Below are positions 1 through 6,582 of a stretch of 6,796 nt of DNA, piece after piece (positions within the stretch are counted from its first letter, which is position 1; each line of letters opens with the position of its first letter). The stretch is taken from the NCBI GenBank assembly GCA_018400255.1, contig JAGYMO010000076.1, positions 1 through 6,796 on the forward strand. The letters are read 5' to 3'. The DNA comes from Deltaproteobacteria bacterium. GTDB taxonomy: Bacteria; Desulfobacterota; DSM-4660; Desulfatiglandales; B25-G16. Position numbers and translations under genes: made by a program. The notes under the pieces are model-generated. The model was not told the origin of the DNA, searched no databases, and saw nothing but the letters and a program-made list of their open reading frames with translations.

Positions 1-135
1 TATTCTGATAAGGATTATCTTGCCACAATCAAAGATGTTTTAATTGAAAAAAATTATAATGTATATCTTAATCCCTATAAACAAGATGTTGAAAAGTTCG
101 TAGAACTAAAAAATAAGGTAATCTGGAATTGGTAG
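1..135 (+). CDS. C-terminal end of an unidentified protein (5' partial)
   Basis: Frame 1 is open from the first base to a TAG at 133-135 and encodes 44 residues ending in KNKVIWNW. The composition is lysine-, aspartate- and tyrosine-rich with AT-rich codons, like the neighbouring genes, so this is likely the true tail of a gene that starts upstream of the window. I do not recognise the family from this tail: there is no membrane segment or catalytic motif. It ends only a few bases before the transposase remnant, so the element's arrival may have altered the native C-terminus. It could also be part of the same sugar-utilisation cluster, but nothing in the residues shows that. Confidence 0.5.
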   Translation, partial: YSDKDYLATIKDVLIEKNYNVYLNPYKQDVEKFVELKNKVIWNW

Positions 136-137
136 CA

Positions 138-263
138 TTCCTGAATACCAAACCAGAGAACCAGAAAAAAGTATTGATATATCTCAATGAACTAAATTGC
201 TGTTCTTTAAGACAGCTAGCCAGATTAACAGGATTGATGGTGAAAAAGATCGCAAGAGCATGA
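138..263 (+). pseudogene. Remnant 3' end of REP-associated (Y1/IS200-like) transposase gene
   Basis: Frame 3 encodes FLNTKPENQKKVLIYLNEL followed by SLRQLARLTGLMVKKIARA and a TGA at 261-263. This resembles the C-terminal helix-turn-helix tail of REP-associated tyrosine transposases, where a 'lR.iArltGls...v.ra' segment closes the protein. The HUH nuclease domain with its catalytic tyrosine is absent: the frame has stops just upstream (around 114-116) and runs into the end of another gene. It is therefore a decayed 3' fragment of about 40 codons. The family call rests on motif memory and on the typical terminal sequence directly after the stop. I am fairly confident of mobile origin and less so of the exact family. 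Confidence 0.6.
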
Positions 264-283
264 TACGGAGAACCGTCCCCTGT
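264..283 (+). mobile_element. Terminal hairpin/end of the transposase remnant
   Basis: Right after the transposase stop comes TACGGAGAACCGTCCCCTGT. ACGG (265-268) and CCGT (273-276) can pair around an AGAA loop, followed by the CCCCTGT tail. 'GAACCGTCCCC' is a sequence I associate with the ends of REP-transposase elements in Firmicutes and other anaerobes. From about 284 on the sequence becomes plain AT-rich DNA leading into the next gene, so the element's right boundary is probably near 283. No matching left end is visible in the window. Confidence 0.5.
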
Positions 284-307
284 TTTAAAATTAAAATTTA
301 TTACAAT

Positions 308-317
308 AAGAGGTAGG
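308..317 (+). promoter_or_regulatory. Ribosome binding site of the Gfo/Idh/MocA gene
   Basis: AAGAGGTAGG precedes the ATG at 322, with AGAGG about 8 bases from the start codon. It supports this start over the internal ATGs. The stretch 284-307 before it is almost pure A/T and may hold promoter elements, but I could not define a convincing -35/-10 pair. Confidence 0.6.
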
Positions 318-321
318 AATC

Positions 322-1443
322 ATGAAGAGGATCAATGTAGGCATTATAGGGATTGGCTATATAGGAGAAGCACATATTGAAGCTATCAGGAGACTTGGAT
401 ATGCGAATGTCGAAGCAATTGTTGTTAGGGATGAAACGAAAGCCAAGGAAATATGCAAAAATCTTGGAATACCTAAATATTTTACTGATTATAAGGAAAT
501 ACTATCTGATTCAAGCATTGATGTTATACATAATTGTACACCGAATAATCTCCACTTCCAGATAAATAAGGATATCATATTGTCAGGGAAATATGTTCTT
601 TCAGAAAAACCCCTGACTTTAAATTCTAATGAATCAAAGCAACTGGTTGAACTAGGCAAAAAATATAAAGTACTTAATGCAGTTAACTTTGTATATAGAC
701 ATTATGCCGTTGTTCAACATATCAAAGGGATGATTAAAAATGGGGAGCTAGGTAATATATATGCCATTTTTGGATCTTATCTTCAGGATTGGTTGCTCTA
801 TGATACGGATTATAACTGGAGAGTAGAATCATTTGTTGGAGGTCCTTCAAGGGCAGTTTCAGATATTGGTTCTCATTGGTGTGACCTTGCTCAATTTTTA
901 TTAGGACAGGATATCGTAGAAGTTTTTGCAGATCTTGCTACCTTTGTACCTGCAAGAAAGAAAAAGGTTTCAATAGACCCAGAAATTTATCATACAGTTG
1001 ATGTTGATACAGAGGATTATGGTAGTATAATCCTGAGATTTAGTGATGGTTCTCGTGGAAGTTTTAATGTATCCCAGGTAAGTGCAGGGAGAAAGTTAGG
1101 ATTATCCTTTCAAATTGATGGCAGTAAAGCCTCAGTTTATTGGGATCACGAGAATGCTTCAGCACTTTGGATAGGCAACCGGAGTATGCCGAATCAGGTG
1201 ATGATATCACATCCCGATTTATTGAATGAGGATGGAAAAACGTACAGGTATTATCAAAAACGAAAGTGTGAAAGATGGCCAGACGCTCAAAGAAATATGA
1301 TAGATAATTACTATAGAACAATTTTATATGATGAAAACCCTAAATATGCAAGTTTTGAAGATGCTCATAAGATTATCAAAGTAGTAGAATCAATTTTGGA
1401 AAGCAATAAGAGTGGAACATGGCAAAAGGTATTTATCTTTTAA
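322..1443 (+). CDS. Gfo/Idh/MocA-family NAD(P)-dependent sugar oxidoreductase
   Basis: This 373-residue protein is a typical full-length member of the Gfo/Idh/MocA dehydrogenase family: cytoplasmic enzymes that oxidise or reduce a hydroxyl/keto group on sugars, inositols or their phosphates using NAD(P). The N-terminal Rossmann fold shows the dinucleotide loop G10-I-G12-Y-I-G15 after a beta strand (VGIIG). The family signature E95-K96-P97 holds the catalytic lysine, and D181-I-G-S-H185 is the DxxxH motif whose histidine acts in catalysis. The C-terminal part (about 125-350) has the alternating-strand character of the substrate-binding alpha/beta domain. Substrate cannot be read from sequence. 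Context (sugar importer, transketolase and an aminotransferase stub downstream) suggests oxidation of an imported sugar or amino sugar, or work in tandem with the aminotransferase. A 251-base gap follows, so it may be a separate transcription unit or the first gene of the operon. Confidence 0.9.
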   Translation: MKRINVGIIGIGYIGEAHIEAIRRLGYANVEAIVVRDETKAKEICKNLGIPKYFTDYKEILSDSSIDVIHNCTPNNLHFQINKDIILSGKYVLSEKPLTLNSNESKQLVELGKKYKVLNAVNFVYRHYAVVQHIKGMIKNGELGNIYAIFGSYLQDWLLYDTDYNWRVESFVGGPSRAVSDIGSHWCDLAQFLLGQDIVEVFADLATFVPARKKKVSIDPEIYHTVDVDTEDYGSIILRFSDGSRGSFNVSQVSAGRKLGLSFQIDGSKASVYWDHENASALWIGNRSMPNQVMISHPDLLNEDGKTYRYYQKRKCERWPDAQRNMIDNYYRTILYDENPKYASFEDAHKIIKVVESILESNKSGTWQKVFIF

Positions 1444-1533
1444 AGATTTTAATATAGAAGATGGAATAAATAAAGAGTAAAAAAATAGCTAAGAAAATCG
1501 TTAGTTTTAAATTTACTGGGTTAGTTAGAAAAT

Positions 1534-1562
1534 TTGAATTTTGAAAGACTAAAGAGTAAAAT
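1534..1562 (+). promoter_or_regulatory. Candidate sigma-A-type promoter for the transporter operon
   Basis: TTGAAT at 1534-1539 and TAAAAT at 1557-1562 are separated by exactly 17 bases, a good match to TTGACA-17-TATAAT. A start of transcription near 1569 would give a leader of about 125 bases before the binding-protein gene at 1695. In such AT-rich DNA chance matches are common, so this is a prediction. Apart from this and the GAAAGGAGG element, I see no gene, strong terminator or clear operator in the 251-base gap 1444-1694. Confidence 0.4.
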
Positions 1563-1597
1563 AAATAATACACAACAGTCAGAAAAATATAAAGATT

Positions 1598-1606
1598 GAA
1601 AGGAGG
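1598..1606 (+). promoter_or_regulatory. Stand-alone Shine-Dalgarno-like element (possible STAB-SD)
   Basis: GAAAGGAGG lies 89 bases upstream of the binding-protein ATG, and the gene has its own ribosome binding site at 1683-1689. The only start codons within reach give no usable frame: GTG at 1606 is followed at once by TAA, and TTG at 1618 gives a two-codon frame. The 9-mer equals the STAB-SD element that I recall from the cry3A leader of Bacillus thuringiensis, where ribosome binding near the transcript's 5' end protects the mRNA. It would sit about 30 bases into the transcript from the predicted promoter. Function here is inference. Confidence 0.4.
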
Positions 1607-1682
1607 TGTAAAATAGCTTGGTTTGAGTTATAGTTAATTTATTAATACAGATGTTAAGGAATAGAAAGGAAATAAATAATTT

Positions 1683-1689
1683 AGGAGGA
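1683..1689 (+). promoter_or_regulatory. Ribosome binding site of the sugar-binding protein gene
   Basis: AGGAGGA within TTTAGGAGGAAAGAAATG is close to the ideal anti-16S match and lies about 6 bases before the ATG at 1695. It fixes the start and predicts high translation, as expected for a binding protein needed in excess over its permease. Confidence 0.75.
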
Positions 1690-1694
1690 AAGAA

Positions 1695-2936
1695 ATGAAG
1701 AAAATAACTCTAATATTTTGTGTAGTTTTTGCAGTTACTTTATTCATGTCGTCAACAGGATTCTCTCAAAACGAGCCAGTAACAATTACTCATTGGTATT
1801 GGGCAGATAATCCGGAATATTCTGCAACAATGCAAGAGATAGTAAAAGAGTTTAATGCTACAAATGATAAAAATATTACTGTTGTTGCTGAAGAATATCC
1901 CTGGGATGGTGGAGCCTACAGTGAAACACTCTTTAGAGTTGTTATGGGAGGAGGCGGACCGGATACCTCTAGTTTTAAACTTACATCTACACCTCTATTT
2001 ACTGCGAACAATCTTCTTGCCAACCTGGATAGTTTTATAGAAAATTGGGAAGATAAGGATGAGATTGAAGAAAGCCTTTATGATACGATGAGACTAGCCA
2101 GCGGAACAGATAACATTTATTTAATGCCATGGAATACACAGGTTCTTTATGTATATTACCGGCCTTCTATGTTTGATGAAACGGGTGTTTCAGTTCCCCA
2201 GACATATAGTGAGTTTCTGGAAGCATGTGAGAAGCTTACTCGTGATACAGATGGGGATGGCTCCATTGATGTGTATGGTTTTGGAATGAGAGGTTCTACA
2301 GGTGGACATGAACCTTGGGGTAGCTTTATCTGGGCACGCGGTGGTAATTTCTCTGATTTCACCACTGAAGAAGTAGTGGCAGGAATGCAGGATTTTATTG
2401 ACCTTTTTGAAAATGGGCATGCACCTCCTACAGCAACGATGGATGGTTTTCAAGAGATAATTGCCAATTTTAAGTCAGGGAAGACAGCCATGACTATTCA
2501 TCATATTGGTTCTTCTCCCGGTATGATTGAGACTTTTGGTGATGATGTCAACGCTTTCCCATTCCCTAAAGGTGTTGATCAATGGACATCCATGGGTGAT
2601 ACTGAAAATGTTATGCTTGAATCCTGTGGGAATAAAGATGCTGCTTTTGAATGGCTTGCCTATCTAGCTACTGGAAAAGGTCAAGAAAAATGGTGTACCG
2701 TTACTGGAAATGTTCCGGTAAGTAAAACTGTTCAGCAACTTCCTGTTTTCCAAAATAACCGGTTCATGAAAGTTTCTATAGAGGCAGCTCCATCTGCGGG
2801 TATCTTCCCGGTTCTTGATTCTACAACCGAATGGATAAGCACGATATGGCCAAATACTATCGCTGCAGCACTTTTGGGAAAAACTACGGCATCTGAAGCC
2901 ATGCAGCAGTTGCAGAAAGGCCTTTATGTCGAATAG
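1695..2936 (+). CDS. Carbohydrate ABC transporter substrate-binding protein (family 1, MalE/UgpB-like)
   Basis: The 413-residue product has the size and pattern of family 1 extracellular solute-binding proteins, which capture sugars outside the membrane and hand them to MalF/MalG-type permeases. Residues 1-25 are a signal peptide: MKK, a hydrophobic core (about 5-18), then SSTGFSQ with a likely signal peptidase I site near residues 24-26. Cys9 is not in a lipobox, so it appears to be a soluble or periplasmic protein rather than a lipoprotein. The mature start VTITHWYWADN is the usual first beta strand ('itfW.w...'), and FKSGKTAMTIHHIG (259-272) matches the conserved 'F..GkaAM' segment. Residues 184-192, DTDGDGSID, form an EF-hand-like calcium loop followed by YGFG, seen in many members. 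Trp and Tyr are frequent, as in sugar clefts. The ligand cannot be deduced. The permease genes follow after a hairpin. Confidence 0.93.
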   Translation: MKKITLIFCVVFAVTLFMSSTGFSQNEPVTITHWYWADNPEYSATMQEIVKEFNATNDKNITVVAEEYPWDGGAYSETLFRVVMGGGGPDTSSFKLTSTPLFTANNLLANLDSFIENWEDKDEIEESLYDTMRLASGTDNIYLMPWNTQVLYVYYRPSMFDETGVSVPQTYSEFLEACEKLTRDTDGDGSIDVYGFGMRGSTGGHEPWGSFIWARGGNFSDFTTEEVVAGMQDFIDLFENGHAPPTATMDGFQEIIANFKSGKTAMTIHHIGSSPGMIETFGDDVNAFPFPKGVDQWTSMGDTENVMLESCGNKDAAFEWLAYLATGKGQEKWCTVTGNVPVSKTVQQLPVFQNNRFMKVSIEAAPSAGIFPVLDSTTEWISTIWPNTIAAALLGKTTASEAMQQLQKGLYVE

Positions 2937-2961
2937 ATAAATTAAGACCAATTATTGCTTC

Positions 2962-2992
2962 TCCGGGCTGTAATGTTGCGTTACAGCCCGGA
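2962..2992 (+). terminator. Intercistronic hairpin between binding protein and permease (attenuator/mRNA stabiliser)
   Basis: TCCGGGCTGTAA (2962-2973) pairs perfectly with TTACAGCCCGGA (2981-2992) around the 7-base loop TGTTGCG. This 12-bp, partly GC-rich stem stands out in an AT-rich region. It is followed by ATTATTATAAAA, which lacks a real T-run, so it is at best a weak, leaky terminator. Such hairpins after a binding-protein gene are known to block 3' exonucleases or reduce read-through, leaving more binding protein than permease. The inverted repeat is a direct observation. Its role is inferred from position. Confidence 0.75.
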
Positions 2993-3019
2993 ATTATTAT
3001 AAAAGGAGTAATATAAATT

Positions 3020-3898
3020 ATGCAGCGAAAAAAAATAGATCTGTCTCCTTATTTGTTAATCTCTCCTGCTCTAATTATCTTTCTCGCGGTTGTCTTCTTA
3101 CCAGCACTTAACGCAATTTTAATGAGTTTCCAAAGTTATGACCTCAGAAGACCAAGCAAAATAGGATTTATCGGACTTGATAATTATATTGCTATCTTTA
3201 ATGATCCCTTATTCTGGCAGTCACTTTGGAAAACATTTCTATGGGTAATTTTTGGAGTAGGTTTTCAGTTTATTCTGGGGTTTGTTTTAGCCTTGATTTT
3301 AAATAAAAAATTTTTTGGGCGTGGAGCTGTGCGTTCAGTTAGCCTTATTCCATGGGTTACACCAGGTGTCTTGATTGGTCTGATGTGGAGATGGATTTAT
3401 GACGGAAATTATGGTGTCCTTAATGATATTTTTCTAAAATTCGGCATTATTCAGGAAAAAATACCATTCTTGGCTCAGCAGACTACGGCTTTTCCCTCTG
3501 TCGTAGTAACAATTATCTGGCAGGGAATCCCATTCTTTGCCCTTATGATCTTAGCCGGCCTTCAAGGAATACCAACCGAGTTGTATGATGCTGCTGATGT
3601 TGATGGCGCAAATGGATTTCAGAAACTTTTTCGAATTACCATTCCAATGCTTAAAAATACCATATATGTTTCAACCTTGTTACGGATTATTTGGGTAGCC
3701 AACTCTGTCGATGTTATTTTCAATATGACTGCGGGTGGTCCTGCTTATTCAACGCAGACATTGAGCGTTTATGTTTTTAACAAGGGTAATGCGCTCAATC
3801 TTGGTTATGCTTCGACCATGTCCATTATGTTAACCCTTATTCTTTTGGCAGTGGCTATTCTTTATTTGAAGAATATATTTAGTAGTGAGGAGGAATAA
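3020..3898 (+). CDS. Sugar ABC transporter permease, MalF/UgpA-type
   Basis: The 292-residue inner-membrane protein has about six hydrophobic segments (approximately 12-34, 71-94, 108-126, 159-181, 214-234 and 263-284), the usual layout for the smaller MalF-like permeases. The EAA loop that docks the ATPase lies at 187-211 (ELYDAADVDGANGFQKLFRI...P.L), with the invariant G near residue 196. NMTAGGPAYSTQTL (235-248) is the conserved 'lT.GGP...T.tl' segment after TM5. The ATG at 3020 has AGGAGT (3003-3008) upstream, at a rather long spacing of 11 bases, which suggests moderate translation. It pairs with the next gene to form the channel. The family is certain, the transported sugar unknown. Confidence 0.95.
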   Translation: MQRKKIDLSPYLLISPALIIFLAVVFLPALNAILMSFQSYDLRRPSKIGFIGLDNYIAIFNDPLFWQSLWKTFLWVIFGVGFQFILGFVLALILNKKFFGRGAVRSVSLIPWVTPGVLIGLMWRWIYDGNYGVLNDIFLKFGIIQEKIPFLAQQTTAFPSVVVTIIWQGIPFFALMILAGLQGIPTELYDAADVDGANGFQKLFRITIPMLKNTIYVSTLLRIIWVANSVDVIFNMTAGGPAYSTQTLSVYVFNKGNALNLGYASTMSIMLTLILLAVAILYLKNIFSSEEE

Positions 3899-3901
3899 AA
3901 G

Positions 3902-4738
3902 ATGAAAAAAGGAAGGTTTAGATTAACCAAGATATTTTCGATTTATCTTCCCTTGATTATTTTTCTCCTCTTTTTACTCTTTCCTTTTTATTGGACTTTT
4001 GTAACATCTATAAAGCCGGAAAGAGAACTTTACAACAGTACAATTACTTATTGGCCTAATAATATATCTTTTGAATCCTATAAAAGACTTTTTACAAGTT
4101 TTAATTTTTTGAAACCAATGACAAATAGTCTTTTAGTTGCAACGAGTACAACTATCATTTCTTTAACGGTATCCCTGCTTGCAGCTTATGCATTCTCCCG
4201 TTACAAATTCAAAGGGAAAAAATATTTAATGGGCATATTTTTGACCAACAATATGTTCCCAAGAGTTTTGTTATTAATTCCCCTTTATGCTATTATGCGT
4301 AACATTGGCATTCTCTATACCCCCTTTGCGCTCATGCTGTCCTATACTACCTTTACTATACCTTTTTCCATATGGCTGCTTAGCGGTTATTTGCGAGATT
4401 TGCCAATATCATTAGAAGAAGCAGCAATGATTGATGGTGCTACCAGGGCACAGGCTTTTGTAAAAATTGTTCTCCCAGTTTTGGCACCCTGTATTGTAGC
4501 GACCGGAGCTTATGTTTTTATGACATCATGGAATGAATACGTTTTTGCGGTTATGTTTACCAATGAAGCTAGTCGGACTATACCAGTTGCCCTTAAGAAT
4601 TTAATCGGTCAATTGGGTGTTGAATGGGGGATGCTGACAGCTGGCGGAATTATAACCATTATACCAGTGTGTATTATGTTCTTCTTTGCTCAAAAGAGAT
4701 TAACGGAAGGTCTTACTGCTGGTGCAGTAAAAGGATAA
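3902..4738 (+). CDS. Sugar ABC transporter permease, MalG/UgpE-type
   Basis: This 278-residue membrane protein is the second half of the channel. Hydrophobic segments lie at approximately 11-33, 74-97, 108-130, 140-161, 196-216 and 246-263. The EAA loop is at 171-195 (LEEAAMIDGATRAQAF..I.LPVL). The C-terminus QKRLTEGLTAGAVKG is the hallmark ending of MalG-type permeases. It starts 3 bases after the previous stop, and its ribosome binding site GAGGAGG (about 3887-3893) lies inside the end of the upstream permease gene, so the two are probably translated together in equal amounts. No ATP-binding subunit follows. These systems often share a single MsmX/UgpC-type ATPase encoded elsewhere. The gene ends 17 bases before the transketolase start, which suggests one operon. 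Confidence 0.95.
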   Translation: MKKGRFRLTKIFSIYLPLIIFLLFLLFPFYWTFVTSIKPERELYNSTITYWPNNISFESYKRLFTSFNFLKPMTNSLLVATSTTIISLTVSLLAAYAFSRYKFKGKKYLMGIFLTNNMFPRVLLLIPLYAIMRNIGILYTPFALMLSYTTFTIPFSIWLLSGYLRDLPISLEEAAMIDGATRAQAFVKIVLPVLAPCIVATGAYVFMTSWNEYVFAVMFTNEASRTIPVALKNLIGQLGVEWGMLTAGGIITIIPVCIMFFFAQKRLTEGLTAGAVKG

Positions 4739-4755
4739 AAAAAGGAGTAGTCAAA

Positions 4756-5574
4756 GTGAATAACGAAATTATAAATGAAAAGGCAAGACAAATTAGGGTA
4801 GATATTATCAAGATGCTCTACCTTTGCCAGTCAGGTCATCCGGGAAGCTCTCTTTCCTGTGTTGAAATTCTGATGGCTCTTTATTACAAGGCAGCCAAGG
4901 TTGATGCGACAAATCCAACGATGGAGAATCGTGACCGTATTGTTCTTAGCAAAGGGCACGCTTGCCCGGCTTTGTATGCTATTTTAGCTGATAAAGGATA
5001 TTTCTCTCGTGAAGATCTTTGGCGTCTACGGCAGATTGACAGCCATCTTCAAGGGCATCCTGATATGAAAAAGACTCCCGGCATTGATGTTAGTTCTGGC
5101 TCTCTCGGTCAGGGTGCATCTATCGCTGTTGGTCTGGCTCTGGCGGCCAAACACAAAAAAGCTGATTATAAGGTCTATGTCATTATTGGAGACGGTGAGG
5201 TTCAAGAAGGCATTGTCTGGGAGGCAGCAATGGCTGCAGTTCATTATAAACTGGATAATCTTATCGTGTTGCTAGATTATAACGGTCTTCAAATAGATGG
5301 TTCAAACGATCAGGTGATGAGTATCGGAGATATCATGGCCAAATATAGAACTTTCGGCTTTGAATGTATCAAGGTTAATGGACATGATATTAATGCTATA
5401 ACCGAAGCCATCAATATACCTGTTGCCGGCAAGCCGAAGTTTATTTGTTGTGAAACAGTAAAGGGTAAGGGAATATCCTTTATGGAAAATCACTTTGAAT
5501 GGCATGGTAGGGTGATAAATACTAATGAATATAATGTTGCATTAAAAGAACTGGGGGTAATGACTAATGTCTGA
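4756..5574 (+). CDS. Transketolase, N-terminal (TPP-binding) subunit
   Basis: I place the start at the GTG at 4756, giving 272 residues. The frame is open further upstream (ATG at 4624), but that would overlap the permease gene, whereas AAAAGGAG (4740-4747) sits 8 bases before this GTG and the protein then begins in the family's usual way. The domain matches the first half of transketolase. SGHPGSSLSCVE (26-37) carries His28, SKGH (65-68) His68, and GHPDMKKTPGIDVSSGSLGQG (100-120) the substrate/cofactor loop. The thiamine-diphosphate/Mg motif runs from G145-D-G147 through EGIVWEA to N176. The length equals that of other split transketolases. With the next gene it forms the active enzyme, moving two-carbon ketol units between sugar phosphates. 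Context suggests it serves the imported sugar rather than, or as well as, the general pentose phosphate pathway. Confidence 0.93.
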   Translation: MNNEIINEKARQIRVDIIKMLYLCQSGHPGSSLSCVEILMALYYKAAKVDATNPTMENRDRIVLSKGHACPALYAILADKGYFSREDLWRLRQIDSHLQGHPDMKKTPGIDVSSGSLGQGASIAVGLALAAKHKKADYKVYVIIGDGEVQEGIVWEAAMAAVHYKLDNLIVLLDYNGLQIDGSNDQVMSIGDIMAKYRTFGFECIKVNGHDINAITEAINIPVAGKPKFICCETVKGKGISFMENHFEWHGRVINTNEYNVALKELGVMTNV

Positions 5575-6499
5575 AAGTAAATCACTAAGAGTAGCTTATG
5601 GTGAGGCTTTAGCCGAACTGGGAGCAAAAAATGATAAAATTGTTGTTATGGATGCGGATCTTTCCCATGCGACCATGACCAGCATTTTTGCAGCGAAATA
5701 TCCTGATCGCTTTTATAATTTTGGACTTGCCGAAGTAAATATGATGGGTGCGGCTGCCGGCTTTGCCCATTCCGGTTTGATTCCTTTTGCCAGTACCTTT
5801 GCAATATTCGGTACAGGTCGTGCCTATGAGCAGATTCGCAATTCTATCAGTTATGTTAATGCCAACGTTAAGTTCGGTCTTTCGCATTCGGGTCTTTCCG
5901 TGGGGGAAGACGGTGGAAGCCACCAGAGTATAGAGGATATAGCTTTGATGAGGGTTCTTCCGGGTATGACAATTTTTGTGCCCTGTGATCCTATTGAAAC
6001 CAAGAAGGCTGTTTTTGCAGCTTGTGAAATAAATGGACCCGTCTACATCCGCGTGGCACGTCCGGTTGTGGAAACCATCACCAGGGAAGAAACGCCATTT
6101 ATTCCCGGCAAAGCCAATATAATGAAAGATGGTTCGGATATTTGTATTATGGCTATAGGACTTATGCTTACGGAGGCATTAAAGGCTGCTGATATATTGG
6201 CTACCGAAGGCATTCATACTTCTGTGGTCAACTTCCATACCATTAAACCTTTTGACACTGAATGTGTTTTGAAGATGGCAGAACAATGTGGAGCAGTAGT
6301 AACAGTCGAAGAGCATTCAATTATTGGCGGACTCGGTTCAGCGGTTGCTGAGGTTCTTGCTGGTAATTCTTGTGCTAAATTTATGCGTGTCGGTATTCAG
6401 GATAAATTCGGGAAATCCGGAAAACCTGCGGACCTTTTTGCAGCTTATGGATTGACCGCTGAAAATATTGCCGCTCAATGTAAATTCCTTATTAAATAA
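5567..6499 (+). CDS. Transketolase, C-terminal subunit
   Basis: The 310-residue product is the pyrimidine-binding and C-terminal half of a split transketolase. It begins with the strand and loop leading to DADLSHAT (29-36). FGLAEVNMMGAAAG (52-65) carries Glu56, the conserved glutamate that activates the thiamine aminopyrimidine ring. SHSGLSVGEDGGSHQSIED (106-124) is the conserved substrate-phosphate/cofactor loop. The C-terminal domain includes VVTVEEHSIIGGLGSAV, typical of the transketolase_C fold. The ATG at 5567 overlaps the end of the N-terminal subunit gene by 8 bases, with GGGGG (5553-5557) as its ribosome binding site, so translational coupling and 1:1 production are likely. A DXS or pyruvate dehydrogenase E1-beta assignment is less likely because the neighbouring N-terminal half is clearly transketolase. 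Confidence 0.94.
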   Translation: MSESKSLRVAYGEALAELGAKNDKIVVMDADLSHATMTSIFAAKYPDRFYNFGLAEVNMMGAAAGFAHSGLIPFASTFAIFGTGRAYEQIRNSISYVNANVKFGLSHSGLSVGEDGGSHQSIEDIALMRVLPGMTIFVPCDPIETKKAVFAACEINGPVYIRVARPVVETITREETPFIPGKANIMKDGSDICIMAIGLMLTEALKAADILATEGIHTSVVNFHTIKPFDTECVLKMAEQCGAVVTVEEHSIIGGLGSAVAEVLAGNSCAKFMRVGIQDKFGKSGKPADLFAAYGLTAENIAAQCKFLIK

Positions 6500-6568
6500 G
6501 AGGATGTTTAAATAGAACTGAAGTTCCCTTGCCAGATCAAAAAGATACAAAAATAAAAAATTTAATTT

Positions 6569-6575
6569 AGGGAGG
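6569..6575 (+). promoter_or_regulatory. Ribosome binding site of the truncated aminotransferase gene
   Basis: AGGGAGG lies 7 bases before the ATG at 6583. A near-perfect site this close to a start with a family-typical N-terminus supports 6583 as a real former gene start. The 83 bases between the transketolase stop and this start show no clear terminator, so the gene was probably the next cistron of the operon. Confidence 0.6.
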
Positions 6576-6582
6576 CATAAAA

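Noticed and set aside
1486..1515. Possible terminator after the oxidoreductase gene (CTAA...TTAG followed by TTTTAAATTT)
   Set aside because: Only four base pairs plus a wobble, with no GC-rich stem. Too weak to call in AT-rich DNA.
1651..1698. 15-codon frame (MLRNRKEINNLGGKK) whose TGA overlaps the binding-protein ATG
   Set aside because: No Shine-Dalgarno sequence precedes its ATG, and the second half merely translates the binding protein's own ribosome binding site. The ATGA overlap looks accidental.
4624..4755. Upstream extension of the transketolase N-terminal subunit to an ATG at 4624
   Set aside because: It would overlap the MalG-type permease by over 100 bases in another frame, and the added residues are not transketolase-like. 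The GTG at 4756 has a well-spaced AGGAG and a family-typical start.
5609..5923. 104-codon minus-strand frame inside the transketolase C-subunit gene, and similar antisense frames within the other genes
   Set aside because: They lie opposite clearly conserved coding sequence, lack ribosome binding sites and show no recognisable motifs.
6515..6526. Small palindrome GAACTGAAGTTC after the transketolase genes
   Set aside because: A 5-bp stem with a 2-base loop cannot form a stable hairpin and has no T-tract. Could be a chance operator-like repeat.
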